Positions 42,910-51,986 of a stretch of 64,000 bases of DNA are shown here, piece by piece. How positions within the stretch are numbered: position 1 is the first letter of the stretch; the number at the start of each line of letters is the position of its first letter. This DNA comes from Psychrobacter immobilis (GTDB taxonomy: Bacteria > Pseudomonadota > Gammaproteobacteria > Pseudomonadales > Moraxellaceae). The stretch spans positions 53,416 to 117,415 of the forward strand of contig NZ_CAJGZN010000011.1 in the NCBI RefSeq assembly GCF_904846235.1. Direction: 5' to 3'. The notes below the pieces were generated by a model. It did no database searches and was not told where the DNA came from. It was given only the letters and a program-made list of their open reading frames with translations. A program made the position numbers and the translations under genes.

Positions 42910-44316
42910 TTAAGCAGTTGATTTACGATAGCGACTCACGCCTGCGACGACTGTCTGATCAATTACTCTATCATCGCCTAGCATCATTAGTACAAACAAC
43001 TGCTCTTCCAGTGTTTTGGTCTGCGCCATACGTCGCTCAAGCAATTCCGTTGCACCCATATCGATGATCACAAAATCCGCTTCTTTATTTGGCATAAAGT
43101 TACCGATTTTATTGTCCAATAATAGTGACTGGGCATTACCCAACGTAATTTGGTACAGCCCTTGATGAGCGGATAGCTGATTGCTTTGTAGTTGTTGGAT
43201 TTTATACGCTTCTGACAGAGTCGTCAGCATCGATAGACTCGTCCCTGCTCCAACGTCAGTGGCGATACTGACACCGGTATAACTTAACGTCTTGGGTAAA
43301 TCGAATAGTCCACTACCCAAAAACAGATTGGACGTCGGACAGTGTGATATTTGTGTGCCAGTCGTGCGCAGACGCTCATACTCTGATGTCTCAAGATGAA
43401 TACCATGTGCCAAGGTGGTACGTCGACCCAGTAATCCCATCGTATCATAGACATCGAGATAGCCTTTATGACTGGGATACAGCTGTTTTACAAAGGCAAT
43501 CTCATCATGATTTTCTGCTAGATGCGTCTGCAGATAAACACTCTCGTAACTGGCATACAGCTCACCTGCCATTTGTAGTTGCTTGGGTGTCGAAGTAATA
43601 GCAAAGCGCGGGGTAATCGCCACATGTTGGCGGCCGCGCTCATGCCAATTATCAATGATGTTTTGGGTATCTCGAATGCCCTGCTCAGCAGGTACACACA
43701 AATTATCAGGCGCATTTTGATCCATCAAGACATTACCCGTGATCATACGAGTATTGAGCTTGTGACTTTCCGTAAAAAATGCGTTCACTGATTCAGGATG
43801 ACTGGTAGAAAACACCATGGCGCTCGTCGTACCATTTGCCAGCAGCTGGTTTAAGAAGAACTGTGCCGTATCATGCGCTACTTTCGGATCGCCAAAATTG
43901 GCCTCGGTGACGAAAGTATAATTGTTAAGCCAGTCAAGTAATTGCTCACCGTAAGCAGCAATCATATCTATTTGCGGATAATGCACATGAGTATCGATAA
44001 AGCCTGGCATGATAAGTTTGTCACGATAATCATGTACTTTGACTACTAACTGTCCTGCTTGCTCAGTGGTATTAACATATTTCGTTAATATTGTCTCGTT
44101 ATGCCCATACTCTACAATGCACCCTGTCACACCATCTACGACAAGCGCACCATCAGCGATATATTCAGGATAAACCTGTACACCTTCAATCACTGGTAGC
44201 AACGTAATGTCTCGTTCCACAGCTAATGTCTGTGAATAATCAGAGGTTGTACGCTCAGGACGATCGCTTTCGGTCAAATAGTGTAGCAGTCGAGCTTGAT
44301 AGATATGTAGGGTCAT
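42910..44316 (-). CDS. guaD: Guanine deaminase
   Basis: 468-residue amidohydrolase that deaminates guanine to xanthine. Metal-binding and catalytic motifs: DTHVHYPQ (about residues 106-113), the conserved LQTHLAENHDEI, TLAHGIHL and SIATDVGAGTSLSML. Zinc enzyme of TRZ/ATZ type, cytoplasmic. Length slightly above E. coli GuaD (439). Its start is about 100 bp from the xdhC stop, and it probably belongs to the xdhA-xdhB-xdhC-guaD transcript. Confidence 0.94.
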   Translation of the reverse strand: MTLHIYQARLLHYLTESDRPERTTSDYSQTLAVERDITLLPVIEGVQVYPEYIADGALVVDGVTGCIVEYGHNETILTKYVNTTEQAGQLVVKVHDYRDKLIMPGFIDTHVHYPQIDMIAAYGEQLLDWLNNYTFVTEANFGDPKVAHDTAQFFLNQLLANGTTSAMVFSTSHPESVNAFFTESHKLNTRMITGNVLMDQNAPDNLCVPAEQGIRDTQNIIDNWHERGRQHVAITPRFAITSTPKQLQMAGELYASYESVYLQTHLAENHDEIAFVKQLYPSHKGYLDVYDTMGLLGRRTTLAHGIHLETSEYERLRTTGTQISHCPTSNLFLGSGLFDLPKTLSYTGVSIATDVGAGTSLSMLTTLSEAYKIQQLQSNQLSAHQGLYQITLGNAQSLLLDNKIGNFMPNKEADFVIIDMGATELLERRMAQTKTLEEQLFVLMMLGDDRVIDQTVVAGVSRYRKSTA

Positions 44317-44420
44317 TCGTAGATCTCACAATGGCTTAGTAGTCCTGAGCGTTTTGATAAATAGTACTGAGCGCTTTAATAATTTGATAAAAAGTATAAA
44401 ATTTATATGAAGTGAGCCGT

Positions 44421-45392
44421 TCAAAGAGTAGCCTGATGATACTGCTGCAACAGTTGTGCCACGATAGAAACTGCCACCGCCATCGGCTCTTTCCCACCAA
44501 CTTGCAATCCAATTGGCATAACCAACTGATTTACTAATTGCTCACTATAGCCACGCTGAATCAAACGATCTCTAAAACGCTTAGCCTTAGTTGCCGAGCT
44601 AATGCAGCCTATGTATGGCACTAAAATGTTTGAGCATTTATCACGAGATGAGCTAGTGTCAGAAATAGTATCCAATGCTGCCCGCACCAGCTCAAAATCA
44701 ACACTATGATCATGCGTCATAACCAGAATAAAACGCTGACCGCCCTGCTCGATAAATGGACGTACAAAATCAATAGGCTCATCATCGATATGCGGACGAA
44801 TATGCGCTGGTAACTGATAAAGTTTGGATTGATTAGTATTAGATTCATCAACTAAATAACGCTCAAACATCTCTGGGCGACTGTCCACCCAATCTACCTG
44901 ACAAGGTAGCTCAGCGAGGATGGTCATTAGCGCTGATGCTACATGCCCTGCTCCAAACACTAGTACTGACATCGGCGGCGTTACATTGAAGCATTCGAAC
45001 ATAACGGTGACGCTACCGCCGCAACACTGTGCCAATTTCGCACCTAGCGGGTAGTGCTTGGTGTAGACAGCATCACGGCGCACTGCTTTAGAAGGTGCTG
45101 ACGTACTATCACTGTCAGTTTCAGCGACTTTTGGTTTTACTTCTTTTGATACCGTTGCCGTTATTTCACCGTTCAATAGCTGCCGTGCCGTATTGATAAC
45201 GTCATGCTCTAGACCGCCGCCGCCTAACGTATCCACGATACTATCTTGCGTGACGATCATCTTTGCCTGGAGCGCTCGAGGAGCAGATCCATTTACGGCT
45301 ACGACCGTCGCCAACACGTGAGCGATACCTCGCTGCTGATATCGCGCTAGACCTTCGTACCAAACGACTGGCGGTGCTAACGACTCATTCAC
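44421..45392 (-). CDS. xdhC: Xanthine dehydrogenase accessory protein XdhC
   Basis: 323 residues. The N-terminal XdhC/CoxI domain (ALARYQQRGIAHVLATVVAVNGSAPR) and the C-terminal Rossmann domain (SVLVFGAGHVASALM) are both present. XdhC binds the molybdenum cofactor and delivers its sulfurated form to the large subunit. Its start overlaps the end of xdhB by 8 bp. Middle linker (about residues 88-105) is polar and variable. Confidence 0.93.
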   Translation of the reverse strand: MNESLAPPVVWYEGLARYQQRGIAHVLATVVAVNGSAPRALQAKMIVTQDSIVDTLGGGGLEHDVINTARQLLNGEITATVSKEVKPKVAETDSDSTSAPSKAVRRDAVYTKHYPLGAKLAQCCGGSVTVMFECFNVTPPMSVLVFGAGHVASALMTILAELPCQVDWVDSRPEMFERYLVDESNTNQSKLYQLPAHIRPHIDDEPIDFVRPFIEQGGQRFILVMTHDHSVDFELVRAALDTISDTSSSRDKCSNILVPYIGCISSATKAKRFRDRLIQRGYSEQLVNQLVMPIGLQVGGKEPMAVAVSIVAQLLQQYHQATL

Positions 45393-47958
45393 TGTGTGCA
45401 GGACCTCTTGCCCCTGCTACATTTGGATGCTCTATCGCATTAGGCTGGTCATCAGTTTGTTTCCCTTTAACTTCTTTTGGATCGATGTCTTTGGCATGAC
45501 GTACGTCTTGTGGCATTGCTTTTTCGTTGTAAAGGTCACTGTTCTCTTCTGCGCCTTTGACCAAACTATCAATCGTATCTGTATCGGCTTCAGTTGTTAA
45601 ATCCCACGACGTGCCTTGCATGCGCATCACTGCTTTTAATACCGCTTCTGGCGTCGCAGGCATGGTCAGCTCTGGATTCTTTTTATAATCACCAAGGCTC
45701 GCGACCGCATTATTGAGGGCACACCAAACACTGGCTGCCAACATAAACGGCGGCTCGCCAACGGCTTTAGAGTTATAAATCGTTTGTTCTTCGTTTTTGC
45801 GATCGTACAATTTGACATTCCACTGCTTAGGCAAGTCATGCGCGGTTGGGATTTTATAATTAGCAGGACTATCAGATGCGAGCTTACCTTTATCATTCCA
45901 GATCAGCTCTTCTGCCGTGAGCCAACCCATACCTTGCACAAAACCCCCTTCAATCTGACCAATGTCAATGGCAGGGTTGATCGATTGTCCTGCATCATGC
46001 AGCACATCACAGCGTAGTACTTTGTACTCACCTGTCAACGTATCAATCTCAACCTCAGCGCAGGCAGCGCCTAAGGCAAAGTAGAAGAACGGACGTCCCC
46101 ATGCTTTAGAGCGATCATAAAATATCTTAGGCGTTTTATAGTAGCCAGTAGACGACAAGCTGATACGGTTCTGGTACGACAGTTGAATCATTTCAGCAAA
46201 AGTCAGTGTTTCTTTATCGCCAATATAGACATGGTTCTTTTCAAAACGTATGTCTTCTTGCGCTACGTCGAAATACTCAGCAGCAAATTCAATGATGCGC
46301 GCTTTAATGCTTAAGCAAGCATTTTGAGCTGCCTTACCATTAATATCTGTCCCTGATGACGCGGCGGTTGGTGAAGTGTTAGGCACTTTATCCGTACGTG
46401 TCGCTGATACTTTGACCGTGTCCAGATCAACGTCAAATTCATTGGCGACAATCTGGGCAATTTTTATATATAAACCCTGCCCCATCTCCGTACCACCATG
46501 ATTGAGATGGATACTGCCATCAGTATAAATATGTACCAATGCGCCTGCCTGATTGAGCGTCTGTACTGTAAATGAAATACCGAATTTTACTGGCGTCAAC
46601 GCAAGTCCTAAGCGTTTGTCACTGCCTTTAGCGGCAGCTTTTTGATTGGCTTCTAGGATTTGTTGACGGCGATTGTCATAATCGCAATCATCTGCCAGTT
46701 TGGTCATGATGGTGGCCAAATCAAAATGCTCAATCGTCTGACCGTAATGCGTACTTTGACCATCTTGATATAAGTTTGCCAAGCGCACTTGTAGCGGATC
46801 TTGCCCCAAGGTATAGGCAATATGATCCATCATATATTCAGCGGTCATCAGGCCTTGCGGACCACCAAATCCTCGATAGGCAGTATTGGATACGGTATGC
46901 GTTTTGCAGCGATGCCCTGCCACATGAGCTGCTGGGTAATAGTAGGCATTATCACAATGGAACATCGCTCTATCGACAATAGCATCAGACAAATCTGGTG
47001 CATAGCCACACAAGCCAGCCAATTGCATATCGACGCCCAATATACGACCAGACTCGTCTAAACCAACTTCGTAACGGTTGGCAAACTCATGACGCTTACC
47101 CGTCACCACCATATCATCTTGACGATCTAGACGCATACTGACAGGCACGTTATGACGTTTGGCGATAATACCGCACAGACACGCCCATGCAGCCGCTTGC
47201 GTCTCTTTACCCCCAAAGCCCCCACCCATACGGCGCACGACTGTGTTTACCGCATGAAATGGTAAATCCGTCACTTCGGCGACCAGCTGTTGTACTTCGC
47301 TTGGATGCTGCGATGACGTGTACACCTCTAACCCGCCATCATCACAAGGCACCACATAAGACACTTGGCCTTCGAGATAAAAGTGCTCTTGCCCGCGCAT
47401 ATGAATATGACCTTCAATGCGAATCGGTGCGTTCTCAAGCGCAGTCGCCGCGTCACCGCGCTTCATAAAATGACTCGGACGCACAAACAACTCTTGCTCT
47501 AACGCTTTATCTATACTAAGTACCGCTGGCAATGGCTCATATTCTACCACTGCCTTGGTAGCCGCTTTTTTGGCAGCGCGATGACTGCTCGCCACTACCA
47601 CAAATAGCGTCTGACCCACATACTCTGTGATGTCATCCACCATCAGTGGCTCTCCATCGAACACCGCACCGATATCGGTCTGCGCCGGTAAGTCTTCAAA
47701 ACTTAGGACATCTACCACTCCATCCGCATCTCTGACAGCGCTCAAATCCATACTCAATACACGTGCATGAGCGTGACTGCTTTTACCTACTGCTAGATGT
47801 AGCGTACCTTGTGGTTTTGCAATATCATCCACATAGGTTGCCGTCCCCATGACATGACTGATCGCACTATCATGCTTGGCCGAGGTGCCAATTTTGTTTT
47901 TTGGCGGACGCACACGGCGGATACTATAACTATCGAATAAGGACGAATGATGGCTCAT
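45385..47958 (-). CDS. xdhB: Xanthine dehydrogenase molybdenum-binding subunit
   Basis: 857-residue large subunit that hydroxylates hypoxanthine and xanthine to urate at the molybdopterin centre. GGGFGGKETQAAAWAC, NTAYRGFGGPQGL and the catalytic glutamate in KAVGEPPFMLAASVW are all visible. The C-terminal 60 residues are hydrophilic and less conserved. Equivalent to the C-terminal half of animal XDH. 64 bp after xdhA. Confidence 0.96.
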   Translation of the reverse strand: MSHHSSLFDSYSIRRVRPPKNKIGTSAKHDSAISHVMGTATYVDDIAKPQGTLHLAVGKSSHAHARVLSMDLSAVRDADGVVDVLSFEDLPAQTDIGAVFDGEPLMVDDITEYVGQTLFVVVASSHRAAKKAATKAVVEYEPLPAVLSIDKALEQELFVRPSHFMKRGDAATALENAPIRIEGHIHMRGQEHFYLEGQVSYVVPCDDGGLEVYTSSQHPSEVQQLVAEVTDLPFHAVNTVVRRMGGGFGGKETQAAAWACLCGIIAKRHNVPVSMRLDRQDDMVVTGKRHEFANRYEVGLDESGRILGVDMQLAGLCGYAPDLSDAIVDRAMFHCDNAYYYPAAHVAGHRCKTHTVSNTAYRGFGGPQGLMTAEYMMDHIAYTLGQDPLQVRLANLYQDGQSTHYGQTIEHFDLATIMTKLADDCDYDNRRQQILEANQKAAAKGSDKRLGLALTPVKFGISFTVQTLNQAGALVHIYTDGSIHLNHGGTEMGQGLYIKIAQIVANEFDVDLDTVKVSATRTDKVPNTSPTAASSGTDINGKAAQNACLSIKARIIEFAAEYFDVAQEDIRFEKNHVYIGDKETLTFAEMIQLSYQNRISLSSTGYYKTPKIFYDRSKAWGRPFFYFALGAACAEVEIDTLTGEYKVLRCDVLHDAGQSINPAIDIGQIEGGFVQGMGWLTAEELIWNDKGKLASDSPANYKIPTAHDLPKQWNVKLYDRKNEEQTIYNSKAVGEPPFMLAASVWCALNNAVASLGDYKKNPELTMPATPEAVLKAVMRMQGTSWDLTTEADTDTIDSLVKGAEENSDLYNEKAMPQDVRHAKDIDPKEVKGKQTDDQPNAIEHPNVAGARGPAHSE

Positions 47959-48022
47959 GGCAAGTCTCTTCTATTAATACGCTTTTATTGATGCTGTTTT
48001 TGATTTTTGGCAATGTTAATGA

Positions 48023-49735
48023 TTAGGTACTCTCAGCCTGCATATCCGCTATCAATTGTTTACCGCACTTCACCAGTAGACGCTGCGCCACATGTGAGCG
48101 ATATTCGCGGCTGGCTCTGACATCCGTCATAGGCGTAACGTCTGCAGACAAGACTTGTGCCGCCTGCTCAAAACTCGCGACTTCAGCAGCTTGCCCAATG
48201 AGCGCTTGCTGACAGTGCACCGCAAGCAGTGGTATCGCTGCCATACCGCCAAGCCCAAGCTTTGCATTCTCGATAATTGCACCATCTGCTGACACATCAA
48301 GCCGCGCCGCAAGCAAGCACGCTGAGATATCATCTTCGTAGCGTTTGCTAATTTTATGAATAAATAAGTGCTGATGATCTTGCATCAAAGGAATATGAAT
48401 AGCGACAATATAGCTGCCTGCTTGCAGTTTGGTCTTTTTATAATCTAAGAAAAATTCTGATAAAGGTATGATCTCATCCGTATAAACCGAATCACTATTA
48501 CCTAAATCATTGCCTGACTCTTCACGATTAGGCGCGCAATGACGCAGATGAATTGACGCATCTAACGCCAATAAAATCGGTGGTAAATCCCCAATCGGCG
48601 ACGCGTTGGCTATATTGCCGCCGATGGTGCCCATATTACGGATTTGCGGAGAAGCAATACGCTCAAATACTTGCGCAAAGCTTGGAAAGTATTGCTCAAG
48701 CACAGGCAACATTTGCTGATAGCTCATGCCAGCACCCAGTACTAGTGATTGGCTAGAAGCTTGCTCGTTATCTGACCTTTCATTGCTTGAGTCAGACTTT
48801 GCGTCAAGTAATGACCATGACTTTAGTGCCTCAACACCTGAAAGTTGGATAATCACCTCGTGATCAACCAAATGTTGGGTTACACTCAATCCCAAATCCG
48901 TACCGCCTGCCCAAATCGTAGCTTGTGGATTGGCAGCTAATACCTGATTAAGCTCATCTAGTGACTTGGGCATATATAACTGTCGCCCAGCATCATTAAG
49001 TGCAGGTGCCATACCATTCGGCTCTTCATTCTTTAACTCAGTTGACACGTTTTCAGATACTGCTGATTCTTTTATACTACGCATCGCGTCTGTGGCTAGA
49101 CTGATAGTCAAGTCTTTCACCGCTGAATGCTCTGCTTCTCTCTGCTGACCGATATCACTCATCAATAGGCCCGCCTCGATAATCGGACGATAACCTGTAC
49201 AGCGACATAGATTGCCAGAGATTGAAGCAACCACCTCATCATAGCTTAGTTGCTTGGCATCGCCCTGATTTGCTGCTTCTAGACTTGTCTGTATACGATT
49301 ATTTTCGTAAACGCAAGCTAGCGACATCACAAACCCAGGCGTACAAAAACCGCACTGTGATCCGTGACATTCAACCATGGCCTGCTGCGCTGGATGCAGC
49401 AGAGCACGTTCTGGATGATGTTCTGGATTATCTGCTAAATAAGAAGCCGTCATCAGATGATAACCATTCATGAGCGACACTAGCGTAATACAGGAGTTAA
49501 TCGTATAGAACGGTGGCGTAGCATTTTTTTCGTCGGCATTTTCATCATTAAGCGCTGGCTGGCTAGCGTTAGGCAGGCGCTGAACCATCACAGTACAGGC
49601 ACCGCAATCACCACTACCACAGCCTTCCTTCGTATCCGTTTGGCCTTCATGCAATCGTAGATACTCAAGCACCGTCGTATTAGGGTTAAGCTGGGTTAGC
49701 TCGTGGCGTTTCCCATTTAAGTAAAAACTAATCAT
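48023..49735 (-). CDS. xdhA: Xanthine dehydrogenase iron-sulfur/FAD subunit
   Basis: 570 residues. First the ferredoxin-like [2Fe-2S] domain (CGSGDCGACTV), then the second [2Fe-2S] domain (CHGSQCGFCTPGFVMSL and GNLCRCTGYRP), then the FAD-binding domain (ATIWAGGTDLGLSVTQ, IGGNIANASPIGDLPP). It passes electrons from the Mo site to NAD. Somewhat longer than the usual 480-500, due to polar insertions near residues 60-75, 195-245 and 315-330. First gene of the xdhA-B-C-guaD unit, with the RutR-like operator about 255 bp upstream. Confidence 0.95.
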   Translation of the reverse strand: MISFYLNGKRHELTQLNPNTTVLEYLRLHEGQTDTKEGCGSGDCGACTVMVQRLPNASQPALNDENADEKNATPPFYTINSCITLVSLMNGYHLMTASYLADNPEHHPERALLHPAQQAMVECHGSQCGFCTPGFVMSLACVYENNRIQTSLEAANQGDAKQLSYDEVVASISGNLCRCTGYRPIIEAGLLMSDIGQQREAEHSAVKDLTISLATDAMRSIKESAVSENVSTELKNEEPNGMAPALNDAGRQLYMPKSLDELNQVLAANPQATIWAGGTDLGLSVTQHLVDHEVIIQLSGVEALKSWSLLDAKSDSSNERSDNEQASSQSLVLGAGMSYQQMLPVLEQYFPSFAQVFERIASPQIRNMGTIGGNIANASPIGDLPPILLALDASIHLRHCAPNREESGNDLGNSDSVYTDEIIPLSEFFLDYKKTKLQAGSYIVAIHIPLMQDHQHLFIHKISKRYEDDISACLLAARLDVSADGAIIENAKLGLGGMAAIPLLAVHCQQALIGQAAEVASFEQAAQVLSADVTPMTDVRASREYRSHVAQRLLVKCGKQLIADMQAEST

Positions 49736-50417
49736 AGCAAGACTCGGCTAAAATAAAATAATGAAGATAAGCATAAGGCTTAAGGAATTTGACGGCTTAA
49801 ATGCTGAACGTAAGCACTTGGTTTACATCATGCTGCAACCTTTTAAGTACGGTTATTCTGTTTTATTTGCTAATACATTCTTAAGAGATAAAAAAATCAG
49901 CACAGCGCACTTTTTATATCAGGTAAATCGGTTGCAAATATCAGCAAGCATTGAACAATTTTGTTAGAAAACTCGTACTATAGGATACTTGACTATTTGG
50001 TCAGCTTTCAACATATTATCACTATTCTTATTTATAACACAACCCGTTAAAAGGCCTATAGATACTATCGAACAGTTAGCAAATAATTGGTGAATAACTT
50101 AAATCTAAGGGAATATCTATACGGTTTGTAGATTTTATTCATTACTCAGCCACTCAAAACCAGACACTGTTTTTATAAATATTTCTAATTTTATACATAG
50201 TGAATAATAAAGCTAAGCGTTAGATAAGCTATACTATAAACAGCGAGATAGCCTGCGTAAAAACAGTACCGAATACATATATCGCCTTTAAACTGCTATG
50301 AGCAGCTGATTTTTATATATAATGTCTGCAAATAAGCCCGACTCTTCACTACTATTATTTCTAATGATGGATAATCGTGACATATCGTTGGGCTAAAATC
50401 GTTTTTGAGATATTACT
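49736..50417. other. Intergenic region upstream of xdhA
   Basis: 682 bp. Contains the operator/promoter at 49977-50004. Beyond it (50005-50417) there is AT-rich DNA that should hold the promoter of the small lipoprotein gene. A plus-strand open frame at 49761-49967 shows no ribosome site or recognisable protein and was not accepted. Confidence 0.5.
49977..50004 (-). promoter_or_regulatory. RutR-like operator and promoter upstream of xdhA
   Basis: Plus-strand core TGACTATTTGGTCA (49990-50003). On the minus strand CTGACC as -35 and TATAGT (49977-49982) as -10 are 16 bp apart, giving a leader of about 235 nt to the xdhA start. Third copy of the palindrome seen at 34650 and 37176. Confidence 0.7.
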
Positions 50418-50543
50418 ATGAAGTCATTTGTCTTTACTTATTTGCTAGTAGCAACGATGCTGTTAGGAGGTTGTCAGTCGTTTCAATTCGTTGACAGTCC
50501 TATCCCCGTGAAGCCCGCCCCTACTAAGCTTGTTGCTCCATAA
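50418..50543 (+). CDS. 41-residue lipoprotein
   Basis: MKSFVFTYLLVATMLLGGCQ: positively charged start, hydrophobic core and lipobox LGGC with Cys19 as lipidation site, followed by only 22 residues rich in Pro, Val and Lys (PIPVKPAPTKLVAP). No strong ribosome site is visible upstream. A clean terminator follows at 50595. This is a short but convincing lipoprotein. It is similar in size to tiny lipoproteins such as LptM, but no specific similarity is claimed. Confidence 0.7.
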   Translation: MKSFVFTYLLVATMLLGGCQSFQFVDSPIPVKPAPTKLVAP

Positions 50544-50592
50544 AAAGCCTAGCGCTTAATCGCACTTATCGCTCAATAAAAATTGGCACAAA

Positions 50593-50625
50593 AAAAAGCA
50601 GACATCAATAATGTCTGCTTTTTTA
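50593..50625 (+). terminator. Intrinsic terminator of the small lipoprotein gene
   Basis: AAAGCAGACAT / ATGTCTGCTTT stem with a 4-nt loop and six T. It also sits before the convergent stop at 50655 and could act in both directions. Confidence 0.88.
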
Positions 50626-50654
50626 TTTAATTGCTCTGTCGGTTCTAGCTTTTT

Positions 50655-51272
50655 TTAGAGCTTAGCATCAGCTGGTTGATGCTTAATAATCGTTTTGGCT
50701 AGATGATCTCCAAACCAAATAGCAGTATCAATATCGCCCGAACCTGGTGTCTCTTCAGGTGGCCCATCAAGCGACTGAGTCATTAGTCCCAAAAAGCTAG
50801 ACAGACGGTTTAAGTCGTGAGCCTCATGACCTGTCGGCATCAATGGCAGACCAATCCAATTCATACCATGTTGCATCGCATATAGAGAAATCTGCTGCAA
50901 TACAGCAAGTTTATCACCGCTCAGTCCACCCGAATTGGCAAACGCTGCTGCCCACTTGCCTTCCCATTTACGATGGTACCAGCGCTTAGATGTCTCATCC
51001 ATAAACGTCTTAAATTCAGCCGTCACACTGCCCATATACACTGCGCTGCCAAAAACCAGCAAATCTGCCTGATCTAAGTAGTCCCAATCAACATCATACA
51101 CATCGACTGCCTTAGCTTGCGCTTCTGGCAATTGCTGATGCGCACCTTGTACTATCGCCTCAGCGACACGCTTGGTATGACCATAATTACTATGGAAGAT
51201 AACAGCGATTGAGACATTAGGCGTGTTATCAGTAGGTGTAGAGGTGTCAGACGATTTAGCAGGTGTATTCAT
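50655..51272 (-). CDS. Flavodoxin-like NAD(P)H:quinone oxidoreductase / FMN reductase family protein
   Basis: 205 residues with a flavodoxin fold. The FMN phosphate loop is HSNYGHTKRVAEAIVQGA at about residues 28-45. Further on are FGSAVYMGSVTAEFKTFMDET, the WAAAFANSGGLSGDK segment and the MPTGHE segment. This resembles WrbA and related NAD(P)H-dependent oxidoreductases that reduce quinones by two electrons. WrbA itself is about 198 aa. The N-terminal 20 residues are Ser/Thr-rich and variable. A perfect 14-bp palindrome lies 95 bp upstream of the start. Confidence 0.82.
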   Translation of the reverse strand: MNTPAKSSDTSTPTDNTPNVSIAVIFHSNYGHTKRVAEAIVQGAHQQLPEAQAKAVDVYDVDWDYLDQADLLVFGSAVYMGSVTAEFKTFMDETSKRWYHRKWEGKWAAAFANSGGLSGDKLAVLQQISLYAMQHGMNWIGLPLMPTGHEAHDLNRLSSFLGLMTQSLDGPPEETPGSGDIDTAIWFGDHLAKTIIKHQPADAKL

Positions 51273-51986
51273 ACGTACTCTAATAATAAATAATTGGTTG
51301 AATAGTAAAACTTACAAAATATTGGATATTTAGCCACAGTTGACAGTTAGTGACTTCACTTTCACTGATAAGTACTTATCGATAGCTCAAGCCCTTAAAA
51401 TGTAAAACGATACAATAGAATCAAGCAACGCTTCTTTGAGTGAATCTAACTGGCAGAAATATCAATGACGATGGAGCAATCGCATAGTTTTTAATTACAC
51501 TGTCTCTATACGTCAGCGTATACGTACCAGTATATATGCGATGAACTTCATTGAATTCAAGTCCATTGTATCAGACGTATTTTTGTTTTTAAGTTATTTA
51601 TTAAAGTTTGGCTAATCAGATCACATATACTTTTAATATATTTTTTATAAATGAGTAAGTCGCATTATCTGTTGAAATAGTAAAAACTATTCCGTGATAC
51701 CTGATAAACCCATAATTATCAGCAATATAGATAACTATTGATATCAAATAATATATACAGTGATTTATTTATTCCATATCATCATATACTAATTCTATTT
51801 CTTCTAATCTCTCCGTATTTACATTAATGACAATAGGATTATGATGTAACGCTTCTTACTGCTTAACCAAATCAATCGAATTCACAGAAATACAGTTTCC
51901 AATTCTGCAAACCTGCGTAACTATACTCATATAAATTCTTATAAAAATGATATCTGATAACATCATCGGATAAGGAAGCTATTACC
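51273..51986. other. Divergent intergenic region flavodoxin-like gene / YeeE-type gene
   Basis: 714 bp without a gene, strongly AT rich. Only the palindrome at 51367-51380 stands out, plus a CGTATACG octamer near 51520. Promoters for both flanking genes must lie here. Confidence 0.5.
51367..51380. promoter_or_regulatory. Perfect palindrome GATAAGTACTTATC
   Basis: 14-bp perfect dyad located 95 bp upstream of the minus-strand flavodoxin-like gene, in otherwise gene-free DNA. Size and position suit a dimeric repressor, but the regulator is unknown. Confidence 0.4.

Noticed and set aside
49761..49967. 68-codon plus-strand open frame upstream of xdhA
   Set aside because: No ribosome site, and it lies in the leader region between the operator and xdhA.
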